Below are positions 33,391 through 41,991 of a stretch of 64,000 bases of DNA, piece after piece. The stretch is from Glaciecola flavus (lineage in GTDB: Bacteria; Pseudomonadota; Gammaproteobacteria; Enterobacterales; Alteromonadaceae). The position numbers were made by a program, and so were the translations under genes. Position 1 is the stretch's first letter; every line of letters starts with the position of its first letter. The DNA is taken from NCBI RefSeq assembly GCF_042646125.1, contig NZ_JBHRSW010000021.1, positions 1-64,000 of the forward strand, given 5' to 3'. Below the pieces are notes generated by a model, which saw only the letters and a program-made list of their open reading frames with translations, searched no databases and was not told the origin of the DNA.

Positions 33391-34367
33391 GTATTCTTTT
33401 TAAAGGCCGTCAGCACGGTGCTACACGCCAAAATGTAGGGATCGTGCAAGCATTTTTCATGTTTTTCGTTGATCATGTTCGCCAAGCATTGTATAGCCTC
33501 GGAGAATTGTATCGAACGCCATTTGCTTCATTAATGACGATTGGTGTGTTGGGGTTTAGCTTAACCTTGCCTGGGACTTTGTACATTGTTGTTAAAAACA
33601 CTGAACAAATCAGTCAACAATGGCAACAAGCTTCTGAAATATCTTTGTTTTTGCGGCAAGACATTTCTGATGCCAATGCACAACAGTTGGTAAAGAGACT
33701 CAATGTTTGGCCAGAAATTCAAAGCGTGAGCTACTTATCTGCAAGTGAAGCATTGACTGAGTTTGAGCAACTTTCTGGTTTGGGCGATGCGATTGGTTAT
33801 TTAGAACGGAATCCCTTACCCGCCGTTGTATTAGTTGTGCCCACATCACGCCACGCCGCACCGACAGCAGCAAGTTTGTTGCTTGACAAACTGCGGCAAG
33901 AGCGAGAAGTCGAACTCGGTAAGTTAGATATTGAATGGTTAGAACGGCTATATGCTGTTTTAGACGTGGCAAAAGAGCTTGTATTCCTTCTCGCCATCCT
34001 ACTTTTCTTTGCGGTAGTGCTCATTATTGGCAATACCATTCGCTTGAATATTATGAATAAACGGGACGAAATTCTTGTTATGAAATTGGTTGGGGCAACG
34101 GATGCCTTTATTCATCGCCCATTTATGTACACTGGGTTTTGGTTTGGCTTGGTTGGTGGTTTATTCGCGTGGTTCATGATCAGTTTGGTGCTTTTTTGGA
34201 TTGATTGGAATTTACAAGAAATGCTATCGCTCTACATGTTAAATTTAGATATTACCGGAATGGATTTTGGTGCCATTGGCATCATGCTGTTAATTTCGGT
34301 GAGCTTAGGCTTAGCAGGCTCCTTTCTCTCTGTGCAGCGTCATGTTAGAGATATAGAGCCGGAGTAA
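33387..34367 (+). CDS. ftsX: Cell division protein FtsX
   Basis: 326-residue membrane partner of FtsE with four helices: one near 50-70, a large periplasmic loop (about 75-200), then helices near 208-228, 255-280 and 295-320. It begins with GTG overlapping the ftsE stop. The periplasmic loop is the part that recruits EnvC in E. coli. In E. coli rpoH follows directly; here two minus-strand EAL-HDOD genes intervene. Confidence 0.95.
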   Translation: MSILFKGRQHGATRQNVGIVQAFFMFFVDHVRQALYSLGELYRTPFASLMTIGVLGFSLTLPGTLYIVVKNTEQISQQWQQASEISLFLRQDISDANAQQLVKRLNVWPEIQSVSYLSASEALTEFEQLSGLGDAIGYLERNPLPAVVLVVPTSRHAAPTAASLLLDKLRQEREVELGKLDIEWLERLYAVLDVAKELVFLLAILLFFAVVLIIGNTIRLNIMNKRDEILVMKLVGATDAFIHRPFMYTGFWFGLVGGLFAWFMISLVLFWIDWNLQEMLSLYMLNLDITGMDFGAIGIMLLISVSLGLAGSFLSVQRHVRDIEPE

Positions 34368-34374
34368 AGTAGTA

Positions 34375-35601
34375 CTAACGGACTTTAGTGACTGGGTAGT
34401 CTTTTGACACGGGGATAGAAAAATCGTTTGCCCAGCGAATAGCTTGTAAAAAATAATCACCCGCCTCCTCTGTTGACACGGATAACTCAGCAGTAGAAGC
34501 GAATGTGCTTGCCCAGTGAGCTGACTCCAAACCAATACAGAGTCTAATCATATTGTGTAGCTCTCCTTTTTTGTCTACTAACGCCGTTTCAATTTCTGGT
34601 GCAAGGGTAACTTTTTGCATCAACTCTTGGATGTCTCTGTCCAAAATGACGTCGATCAAAGAAAATAATCCGGCTAAAAAACTTGTTAATGCTGTTTGCT
34701 TATCGCCTTTGTGTGAGGAGATAAGTTCGCAAAAACGCGCTCTGATCAGTGAAACTTGTAGCAACTCTACCGTGTTACCTTCGTTGATGTGAGTCAGTGA
34801 AACAATGGCGACGAACTTTCGAAGCATCACCTCACCCAAGTAAGTAATGGCGTGTTTGATGGATTTGATTTGATGCGATTTGTTAACCATTGGATTGTTA
34901 ATAAAACGCATCAGCAAGTATGATAAAGTGGCATCATGTTCAAAAATAGACTTTATGCGCATGATATTGAGCTCGGGTTTGGCCAATTCTGATATGAGAT
35001 CTAGCATGGCTAAACGACTTGCTGGCAAGTCTTTACTTGGTTTGTCTTTCCTCGATAGAAAGAAGAAACCTTGATAATAATCAAACATGAGCGGTTTGCA
35101 GCGATCAAAATTATCGTGTGTTTGTACGTCAGTGACTATAATTTTTAATTGAGGATTAATGGTTTGAGAGCGTAAATTAGATACATCCATCGGTGCTACG
35201 TTATTCATGCTCACCTTCACATAGTCAACAAACTTGAGTGTAAGGTCGTTGATACGCTTTTTGTCACTGCATACAAATCTAAACCCTACTTTCTTTAAGT
35301 CTAAGATTCGATTGATGAGTGCGTCATCATTGACTTCAAGCGTATCTATTTCAAAAAAGGTGTCTTCAGGCGTCAAGTCTTCTGGAATGTCATCGAGTAG
35401 CTGTGAGAACGAAACACTGATAATGCTCTGATAACCCTCTAATAATTCAGTCCAGGATACCTTGTTGGTTTGACTGTTTTCCAGATTGTGCTCGGCGACG
35501 GATGAAGCAAATGCGTTACCTATACCGTCTCTGAAAGTCAGTTGATAGGCAAATACTCGGCCATTTTCAGTAAAGATAGGTTCGCGAGCGAAAACAATCA
35601 T
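34375..35601 (-). CDS. EAL-HDOD signalling protein, catalytically degenerate
   Basis: 408 residues: a degenerate EAL domain (about 1-195) and an HDOD domain (about 200-390). The EAL signature is lost: YQLTFRDG replaces E-A-L, SDKKRI replaces the DDFG motif, and TDVQTH replaces the late glutamate motif. Phosphodiesterase activity is therefore unlikely; the protein may bind c-di-GMP or act as scaffold. HDOD domains occur in regulators of motility and stress. The start is the ATG at 35601 behind AAGGATC; upstream in-frame codons lack a site. It is a paralogue of the next gene upstream and convergent with ftsX. Confidence 0.8.
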   Translation of the reverse strand: MIVFAREPIFTENGRVFAYQLTFRDGIGNAFASSVAEHNLENSQTNKVSWTELLEGYQSIISVSFSQLLDDIPEDLTPEDTFFEIDTLEVNDDALINRILDLKKVGFRFVCSDKKRINDLTLKFVDYVKVSMNNVAPMDVSNLRSQTINPQLKIIVTDVQTHDNFDRCKPLMFDYYQGFFFLSRKDKPSKDLPASRLAMLDLISELAKPELNIMRIKSIFEHDATLSYLLMRFINNPMVNKSHQIKSIKHAITYLGEVMLRKFVAIVSLTHINEGNTVELLQVSLIRARFCELISSHKGDKQTALTSFLAGLFSLIDVILDRDIQELMQKVTLAPEIETALVDKKGELHNMIRLCIGLESAHWASTFASTAELSVSTEEAGDYFLQAIRWANDFSIPVSKDYPVTKVR

Positions 35602-35715
35602 TTTGATCCTTTTTTGTTGAGCATGAGGTGTAAAACTATGGCTATCTACACCTAAAGGGAGCACATACAACACTATTTGTACTAGATATCGACAATCGAC
35701 GGGATTTTTATAGTT

Positions 35716-36957
35716 TTATTGTGCGCACTTTCTCATTTCTTCAGCCCAAAGCATAGATGCATAGTAGGCTTCAAATACATCACTTTCACACATATTCAGT
35801 TGTTTACATAACTCGGCAATTTTGTGGAAGTCGGCATGCTCAAATGCTTTACACATCAGCAATTGTTTGCCAAATACGCAGCTTGGTGTTTTGTCTTGAC
35901 TTGCGCTGCACAATGCAGACTTAATTTCATCTGAGAAAGGCAGTGTTTGCGTCACTTTTTCCATTGGCATATCGATTAGCGCATCGACGAAGGAAAAGAG
36001 GCCCATAATCAAACTGCTGGGTGGGTTTTGCGCCATGCTCATTAAATCGGCTTGTATCTTACAAAATTGTCCTCTAACCAAACTCATCACAAGCAATGCT
36101 TCAGGTTTACTGCCCCTTAAATTGGCAATGGCTAATAGGGCAATGAATTTTTTTAGTTCGACGCTGCCTAAATACTTTAGGGCGTGTTCCAAAGATTCGA
36201 TTCGTTCGCGTTTGTTAAAGGTCGGGTTATTGATAAAGCGCATGAGTTTGAAACTCAAGCCCAAGTCTTTTTCGAACACGGCATTAAGTTTGGCAAAATC
36301 AAACTCAGGCTCTGAGCTTATGCTGATGAGCTCCATAACGGACGAGGCAGCAGCATCGAGGCTTTTATGCTCAATCATTTCAGGCTTAGATAAAAAATAG
36401 CCTTGAAAGAGTTGAAAGCCGAGTGCTCGGCATGCGTTAAACTCTCGTTGGGTTTCGACTTTTTCAGCTATCAGCGTAATGCCAAGCTGCTTAAATGCTT
36501 TGATTTTCTCTAAGACAAATTGTTTTCCCGACAATACGTAATCAACTTCTATTTTTACATAGTCAACAAGGGATTCTAACGCCTTCCATTGTTCTGAAAA
36601 GTCATAGTCGTCTAGGGCTAGTTTGTATCCCATGCCCTTGATATGCTTGCAAGCTTTTACTAGTTCATCTGTAACGTTTACTGTTTCTACTATTTCAATA
36701 ACGGTGCGTTTGGGGTCGAGAGTAGTCGGAAAATGATGGATCAAGGTATCTTTGTGGAAATTAATGAAGGCTGTTTTATGGGTCGTGATGTTTTCTAAGC
36801 CGATGCTCAAATGGCTGTTTGCAAGAATATTACTCGTTGCTTCATCTGGCGATATGTCTGGGAAGCAGTTTTCTTTACCATCACGAAATAACAACTCATA
36901 GGCGATAACATTTGCATCAATGTTATAGATTGCCTGACGGGCAATATGGGTGATCAT
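35716..36957 (-). CDS. EAL-HDOD signalling protein (CdgJ-like)
   Basis: 413 residues: an EAL-like domain (about 1-200) and an HDOD domain (about 205-400). Compared with its neighbour it keeps more of the catalytic set: E in YELLFRDG, E in VIEIVET, the DD pair in LALDDYD, K in YVKIEVDYV and E in AEKVET. Some canonical residues differ, so activity is uncertain. The pair probably arose by duplication and sits between ftsX and rpoH. CdgJ of Vibrio, with the same architecture, affects motility; orthology here is not established. Confidence 0.78.
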   Translation of the reverse strand: MITHIARQAIYNIDANVIAYELLFRDGKENCFPDISPDEATSNILANSHLSIGLENITTHKTAFINFHKDTLIHHFPTTLDPKRTVIEIVETVNVTDELVKACKHIKGMGYKLALDDYDFSEQWKALESLVDYVKIEVDYVLSGKQFVLEKIKAFKQLGITLIAEKVETQREFNACRALGFQLFQGYFLSKPEMIEHKSLDAAASSVMELISISSEPEFDFAKLNAVFEKDLGLSFKLMRFINNPTFNKRERIESLEHALKYLGSVELKKFIALLAIANLRGSKPEALLVMSLVRGQFCKIQADLMSMAQNPPSSLIMGLFSFVDALIDMPMEKVTQTLPFSDEIKSALCSASQDKTPSCVFGKQLLMCKAFEHADFHKIAELCKQLNMCESDVFEAYYASMLWAEEMRKCAQ

Positions 36958-37283
36958 ATCGTTGATCTCATCGGCATAGATGGCATAAATACCTCGTTAC
37001 AAATTTTAAGCAAAAATCCAAGAATGAAGTACTACAGCGATTAGAATTTCTTTAGATTCTGTTGATCTTTAGCAGGGCAGAAACTGTAAAACAGCAAACA
37101 GTAAACTTCATACTAAACTCGTTATTTAGGATTATCAGTCGATATTGAAAAAACTTTAATATTGGGACTTGTGTTTTTGGTATTAATCCTTATATTTACA
37201 TATCGGACATATTGAAAGAATAACCATCATCCTTTGGTCTAGTAATTTGGTCATTGTAATAAGTTGAATAAACTGGAGTAATA
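36958..37283. other. Intergenic region upstream of rpoH
   Basis: 326 bases between divergent genes. It should contain the rpoH promoters, but no promoter could be assigned confidently. It includes an 18-base segment (37053-37070) matching the MITE-like element's end at 16 of 18 positions. Confidence 0.5.
37053..37070 (+). repeat. Possible solo terminal repeat (MITE relic)
   Basis: TAGATTCTGTTGATCTTT matches TAGGGTCTGTTGATCTTT of the left end at 28082 at 16 of 18 positions, including 13 consecutive bases. No partner end is found nearby, so if real it is a fragment. It lies in the rpoH upstream region. Confidence 0.35.
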
Positions 37284-38135
37284 ATGAAAGAAAACATGCA
37301 ATCTTTTGCTCTTACAGTACCTGCTAGTGGTAGCTTAGAAAGCTATATACAGGCAGTGTCCAGTATCGACATGTTAACAGCAGAAGAAGAAAAACGCCTT
37401 GGTGAGCGTCTTCAAGCAGACGGCGATCTAGAGTCAGCACGTAAACTGGTTATGTCGCACCTGCGCTTTGTTGTACATATTGCAAAATCATATTCTGGTT
37501 ATGGCCTGCCTCAAGCCGATTTAATCCAAGAGGGCAATATTGGTTTGATGAAGGCGGTAAAGCGCTTCGACCCTACCGTAGGTGTAAGGTTGGTATCTTT
37601 CGCAGTGCATTGGATTAAAGCTGAAATACACGAATACGTCCTCAAAAACTGGCGTATAGTAAAAGTAGCTACGACCAAGGCGCAACGTAAATTGTTTTTT
37701 AACTTGCGAAAAGCAAAAAAGCGTTTGGGCTGGTTTACTCATGAAGAAGTGCAAAAAGTAGCAGATGATTTAGGTGTCAGTACTAAAGAAGTGCTGCAAA
37801 TGGAATCTCGCATGAGTAGTCATGATCAGGCATTTGATTTAGCCAATGACGATGATGATTCGACTAATTTTAGTCCTGCGCAATATTTAGAAGACACGTC
37901 TCAAGATGTTGAGACTACAGTTATAAATAATGATTGGGATACAGCTGCAACTAAACGTTTGTATGCAGCGCTAAGAACACTTGATGAGCGCAGTCAGCAT
38001 ATAATTGAAACACGTTGGCTAGCAGACCAAAAGGCGACCTTGCAAGACTTGGCTGATGAATATCAAGTATCTGCTGAGCGCGTGCGTCAGATAGAGAAAA
38101 ACGCGATGAAAAAATTACAGTCTGCAATGATGTAA
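37284..38135 (+). CDS. rpoH: RNA polymerase sigma-32 factor
   Basis: 283 residues. Heat-shock sigma factor. Region 2 (DLIQEGNIGLMKAVKRFDP), the RpoH box QRKLFFNLRKAKK (specific to sigma-32) and the region 4 helix-turn-helix (LQDLADEYQVSAERVRQIEKNAMKKL) are present. Preceded by a 326-base upstream region and followed by an intrinsic terminator, so it is transcribed alone. It follows the ftsYEX block as in E. coli, apart from two inserted EAL-HDOD genes. Confidence 0.96.
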   Translation: MKENMQSFALTVPASGSLESYIQAVSSIDMLTAEEEKRLGERLQADGDLESARKLVMSHLRFVVHIAKSYSGYGLPQADLIQEGNIGLMKAVKRFDPTVGVRLVSFAVHWIKAEIHEYVLKNWRIVKVATTKAQRKLFFNLRKAKKRLGWFTHEEVQKVADDLGVSTKEVLQMESRMSSHDQAFDLANDDDDSTNFSPAQYLEDTSQDVETTVINNDWDTAATKRLYAALRTLDERSQHIIETRWLADQKATLQDLADEYQVSAERVRQIEKNAMKKLQSAMM

Positions 38136-38159
38136 TTCAAACGCCTAACAAAATAAGTA

Positions 38160-38186
38160 AAAGCAGCTTCATAGCTGCTTTTTTTT
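38160..38186 (+). terminator. rpoH terminator
   Basis: AAAGCAGC (38160-38167), loop TTCATA, GCTGCTTT (38174-38181), then further Ts to 38186. A good intrinsic terminator 25 bases after the rpoH stop. Confidence 0.85.
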
Positions 38187-38224
38187 GTGCTAAATATTTA
38201 ATTATTTTATTTTTTGAGCATGAT

Positions 38225-39133
38225 TTATTTAGGTTCACGCTCAGGTAGTACCCAATACTGCCCAGAAAACTCAGCAACAGACAAATCGTTGTCTAGAATA
38301 TCAACCTTTAATGAAACAGGTGATTTTTTGCCCTTTGCTAATAGCTCAAACCTTGTATGTAAACTCTCAATATTACATATGGCTCTGGGACGCAGAGTAA
38401 TGGGTTTGTGATAATGAATAGAGGCGTCACCGAGTACTATTTCTCCTGCTAGGCCTTTTTGCTTAAGTTGCAAAAAAATCATTCCCCAGCCAGTCAGTGT
38501 GGCCAACGAATAAATGCTGCCAGCAAACATACTGCCATGTAGATTAATATTTTTGTTCAATGAGGCGCGGGTTTCAATTGTGCGTTCAGTATATTGGTGC
38601 AGCTTTATTCCCATGTGTTCACTAATGGGGATTTTTTCGTGCCAAGTAAGTTGGAGTTCTTTGCACCACTTAGGGTGCAATACAAGGGCGTGTTTGTCCG
38701 TCAACAACTTGCGCATTTGTTTGCGTTTGAGTTCGCCCAATTCATTGGGTGCATCATCAATAATTTCAAAACCACATGATTCGAAAAAGCTCAGCGACGC
38801 TTCTCTAGAATTCGTCACGGCGCGCTCTGCGCCAAGTTCTCTGGCAACAGACTCCAGTGCATCCATTAGCAATTGCCCAACCCCCTGACGGCGATGCGAA
38901 TCACTCACTGCAATGTAGCGAATTTGCGCTTCTTCAGGTGTGTTTAAATGGACTCTGCCACAAGCTACAATATTCCCAGCGTGGTCTTTTATTATTCTGT
39001 GTTCGCTGACATTCTCATATTCATCTTTTTCTGAGCCTAGCGGGTAATTCCAAGGCTTTCTCAATAAGGCCCATCGGAAACAAAAATAACTATCCAGCTC
39101 CTCTGCAGTTTGAGGTTTGTAAACAATCAGCAA
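38225..39133 (-). CDS. GNAT acetyltransferase fused to hotdog thioesterase (YiiD-like)
   Basis: 302 residues. The N-terminal GNAT domain (about 1-150) has YIAVSDSHRRQGVGQLLMDALE, the acetyl-CoA binding loop. The C-terminal region (about 155-300) is a hotdog-fold thioesterase of the YiiD type (NLHGSMFAGSIYSLATLTGWGM). E. coli YiiD has the same fusion and affects fatty-acid initiation. The start is TTG at 39133, six bases after GGAAG. Separated from dtd by about 100 bases on the same strand. Confidence 0.8.
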   Translation of the reverse strand: MLIVYKPQTAEELDSYFCFRWALLRKPWNYPLGSEKDEYENVSEHRIIKDHAGNIVACGRVHLNTPEEAQIRYIAVSDSHRRQGVGQLLMDALESVARELGAERAVTNSREASLSFFESCGFEIIDDAPNELGELKRKQMRKLLTDKHALVLHPKWCKELQLTWHEKIPISEHMGIKLHQYTERTIETRASLNKNINLHGSMFAGSIYSLATLTGWGMIFLQLKQKGLAGEIVLGDASIHYHKPITLRPRAICNIESLHTRFELLAKGKKSPVSLKVDILDNDLSVAEFSGQYWVLPEREPK

Positions 39134-39234
39134 ATTTTACTTCCATTTAACATGGTCAGAATTGCCTTATTGTATCTCTTAATTGCCTAAACTGCACTTG
39201 TATCAATGGTGCCACAAACAAAGCCAGAGCTAAG

Positions 39235-39672
39235 TCAAACCTTAAAATAAAATGTCACGGGGCCATCATTCACTAGGCTAATCTGCATGTCCGCACCAAA
39301 TACGCCTGATTCACAGTCTTGATAGTGTGCATTTACGTGACTTAGAAAGTCTTCATAAATGCGTTTACCCTTCTCAGGGGGGGCGCCATCAGAAAAGCCT
39401 GGGCGGTTACCTTTATTGGTTTGTGCGACCAGAGTAAACTGTGATACGACAAGTAATTCACCGCCCACATCCAGTAAACTGAGGTTCATTTTGCCGTCTT
39501 TGTCGGAAAATATCCGATAGTTCATGACTTTTTTGGCTAATTTTTCTATCTGCTCTTGACTATCATGCTTTTCAACCCCTAAGAGCAATAGCAAGCCTTG
39601 ATTGATATTGCCAACGCAATTGCCGTCGACCTCAACACTTGCATGCTTGACACGCTGAATTAATCCTATCAT
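39235..39672 (-). CDS. dtd: D-aminoacyl-tRNA deacylase
   Basis: 145 residues. Hydrolyses D-amino acids and glycine mischarged on tRNA. Signature motifs: IQRVKHASVEVDG at the start, SQFTLVAQTNKGNRPGFSDGAPP and NDGPVTFYF (the cross-subunit GP motif). Length identical to E. coli. It begins 11 bases after the pip stop, so they are one transcript, as in E. coli-related genomes' yiiD-dtd neighbourhood. Confidence 0.95.
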   Translation of the reverse strand: MIGLIQRVKHASVEVDGNCVGNINQGLLLLLGVEKHDSQEQIEKLAKKVMNYRIFSDKDGKMNLSLLDVGGELLVVSQFTLVAQTNKGNRPGFSDGAPPEKGKRIYEDFLSHVNAHYQDCESGVFGADMQISLVNDGPVTFYFKV

Positions 39673-39683
39673 TTGTTTCTCGA

Positions 39684-40610
39684 CTATTTGGCGATATGTT
39701 TCATTATTCTTAATATGGTTTTTTTAATGCCGGCTTCTTGGGCGCTGTGCCCAGCGTCGTCGATCACAAACAGTTGTGAATCATTTAAGGCTTGGTCTAG
39801 CTTAATCGACGCGCTGACCTTACAAACAAGATCATATCTACCATGCACAATGTAGGTGGGGATGTCTGCAATTATATGTGCGTTATCCAGTATGTAGTTT
39901 TCTGCAATAAAGCATTGATACTTGATGTAGTGGCATTCGAGCAAGGCCAAGCTTTTCATTTGTAGAGTAGAGGCGGATTGATGCTTATGATTCGCTTCGG
40001 GAATTAACTTAGATATGGCCACTTCCCAGCTAAACCATTTATTGAAAGCCTCTTGTCTTACTTCGGCACTTTTATCCTGCATCATTTGGTAGAAGGTGCT
40101 ACAAATCGCTTGCCAACAGTCGACCTTGTTCAAACCTCTAGTAAAGCTTTCATACTCTTTTGGGAACAATTGTGCCGCTGCCCCCTTGTTGGATAAAAAC
40201 CAATCGTAATCTACACTACGCGCTAAAAAAGTCCCACGCAGCACAAGCTGGCTTGTGTACTGGGGGTGCTGAATCGCATATAGCAAAGCTAAAGTTGCGC
40301 CCCAAGAACCACCAAAGACGAGCCATTTTTCGATTTTCAAGTGCTGCCGAATCGACTCCATGTCAGCTATCAAATGATCAGATGTGTTATTAGTCGTATC
40401 TGCAAAAGGTTGCGACTGCCCACATCCTCTTTGGTCAAAGGCAATCACATAATATTTGCTCAGATCGAATGGCCATTGATAGCAACTATTGAGCCCCGCG
40501 CCGGGGCCGCCGTGCAAAAACACAACGGGTATACCGCAGGGATTTCCCGTTAGTTCGACGTGCAGCACGTGGCCATCAGATACTGGCTGCTTGAACGACT
40601 TAGTCGTCAT
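39684..40610 (-). CDS. pip: Proline iminopeptidase
   Basis: 308 residues, alpha/beta hydrolase of peptidase family S33 that removes N-terminal proline. Motifs: VVFLHGGPGAG (oxyanion), DQRGCGQSQP, GGSWGATLALLYA (nucleophile serine), VHGRYDLVCKV (Asp) and DDAGHSAQE (His). Upstream of dtd with an 11-base spacer. Confidence 0.9.
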   Translation of the reverse strand: MTTKSFKQPVSDGHVLHVELTGNPCGIPVVFLHGGPGAGLNSCYQWPFDLSKYYVIAFDQRGCGQSQPFADTTNNTSDHLIADMESIRQHLKIEKWLVFGGSWGATLALLYAIQHPQYTSQLVLRGTFLARSVDYDWFLSNKGAAAQLFPKEYESFTRGLNKVDCWQAICSTFYQMMQDKSAEVRQEAFNKWFSWEVAISKLIPEANHKHQSASTLQMKSLALLECHYIKYQCFIAENYILDNAHIIADIPTYIVHGRYDLVCKVSASIKLDQALNDSQLFVIDDAGHSAQEAGIKKTILRIMKHIAK

Positions 40611-40768
40611 AAATAGGTTTTCCCCATTTTAAGGAAGGCTTACTCCGTTAAAAAATGTGTTTAATTGATTTTGTTGATGCATAATATATCCAGAGTAACA
40701 AGAAAAAGAAGATGAACTCAAATGCTGTTCATTAATCCATCATGTTTTTCGCTAAAAGGACGTCACAC

Positions 40769-41422
40769 ATGCGTAAATTTTTAATTTTAATGAGCTGTAC
40801 TTTTCTTTTGTTAAGCGGATGTGGTTCGACAATACAAGACACCTATTTTGATTTATGGGAGAAGGTCGGCGTCGAAAAAAGAGACATCTTGGTAGACAGA
40901 GTTGAGGATGCTCAGGAAACTCAGCAAGAAGCACAAGAGCAGTTTTCCAGCGCTTTAGAAGAATTCAGTGCTTTAATTAATTTTGAAGGTGGAGAGTTAG
41001 AGAGCGTTTACAACAATTTAAATGACCAATATGAAGCGAGTCAGAGCACTGCACAAGATGTGAGCAAGCGCATCGATAAAGTCGAATCAGTGGCGGATTC
41101 GCTTTTTAGGGAGTGGGAAGAGGAGCTGGAACAAATTTCTAACCAAACACTCAGGCGTGATAGTCAAAAGAAACTGAGTGCAACGAAAAGGAATTATGCA
41201 TCACTAGTGCGCTCGATGCGCAAAGTTGAAGGTAGCATGGAGCCAGTGCTTCGTTCTCTAAAAGATAATGTCTTGTATTTAAAACACAATTTGAATGCTA
41301 ATGCCATTGGTGCATTAAAAGGTGAACTAAGCACAATACAGCGTGATGTAAAATCCTTGATTGCTGAGATGTCGGCGGCGATAAAAGAGTCTGACGCGTT
41401 TATCGATACATTGAAAAATTAG
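40769..41422 (+). CDS. Lipoprotein, DUF2959 family
   Basis: 217 residues. A lipobox LLLSGC (Cys about residue 18) follows MRKFLILMSCTF, so this is a lipoprotein; the mature N-terminus CGSTIQ lacks an Asp at +2, suggesting outer membrane. The rest is a long helical coiled coil (RVEDAQETQQEAQEQF...), typical of DUF2959. The ATG at 40769 is chosen because AAGGA lies eight bases upstream. Function unknown; convergent with metJ. Confidence 0.82.
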   Translation: MRKFLILMSCTFLLLSGCGSTIQDTYFDLWEKVGVEKRDILVDRVEDAQETQQEAQEQFSSALEEFSALINFEGGELESVYNNLNDQYEASQSTAQDVSKRIDKVESVADSLFREWEEELEQISNQTLRRDSQKKLSATKRNYASLVRSMRKVEGSMEPVLRSLKDNVLYLKHNLNANAIGALKGELSTIQRDVKSLIAEMSAAIKESDAFIDTLKN

Positions 41423-41433
41423 CGGCTGGGTAA

Positions 41434-41745
41434 TTATTCCTCGTCATCACTGTTATTCATTGCCGCCATAATGGCGCGTGCTTCAGCCGGAATACGATGG
41501 GTGTTGTCTTTACGCAGGTCATCATCATTAGGTAAGGGTTGTCCTGTAAAGGCGTGTAAGAAAGCCTCGCACAACAACTCTGAGTTTGTAGCATGTCGAA
41601 GGTTGTTTACTTGGCGACGTGTTCTCTCATCAGTCAGGACTTTGAGGACATTGATGGGGATGGAAACGGTTACCTTTTTTACCTGTTCACTTTTTTTTCC
41701 ATGCTCTGCATAGGGATGCAAGTATTTACCGTTCCATTTTGCCAT
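41434..41745 (-). CDS. metJ: Methionine repressor MetJ
   Basis: 103 residues. Ribbon-helix-helix repressor of methionine biosynthesis using SAM as corepressor. The DNA-binding strand KKVTVSIPINVLKVL, the SAM-region RTRRQVNNLRHATNSELLCEAFLHAFTGQPLP and the C-terminus match E. coli MetJ (105). A run of met boxes lies about 60 bases upstream, implying autoregulation. Confidence 0.95.
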   Translation of the reverse strand: MAKWNGKYLHPYAEHGKKSEQVKKVTVSIPINVLKVLTDERTRRQVNNLRHATNSELLCEAFLHAFTGQPLPNDDDLRKDNTHRIPAEARAIMAAMNNSDDEE

Positions 41746-41802
41746 TTTATATCTTGTTTGTTTTTCTCATTTGTTCGAAATTTTAACTGGATAAAATAAA
41801 AG

Positions 41803-41842
41803 ATCAATCTAGACGTGTAAACTTCTGTACGTCTATACGACA
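41803..41842. promoter_or_regulatory. Tandem met boxes (MetJ operator)
   Basis: Successive 8-mers ATCAATCT, AGACGTGT, AAACTTCT, GTACGTCT, ATACGACA match the MetJ consensus AGACGTCT with 4 to 6 identities each. MetJ binds cooperatively to tandem boxes; the run lies 58 bases upstream of metJ. It also precedes the brkB/yihY-like gene on the other strand, but regulation there is less likely. Confidence 0.7.
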
Positions 41843-41991
41843 AAATTTTGCCTCAGCTTTGAGCTGTCAATGATCACACTACTCAAAAACTCGAAAGTAG
41901 TTAGATTGTGCTCGCTAGCAAATCGCCAATTAGCCTTGTAAACTATGACATATTGGGATTTGAGCCTTTTGGTTGTTGATGGAGTTGTTTC

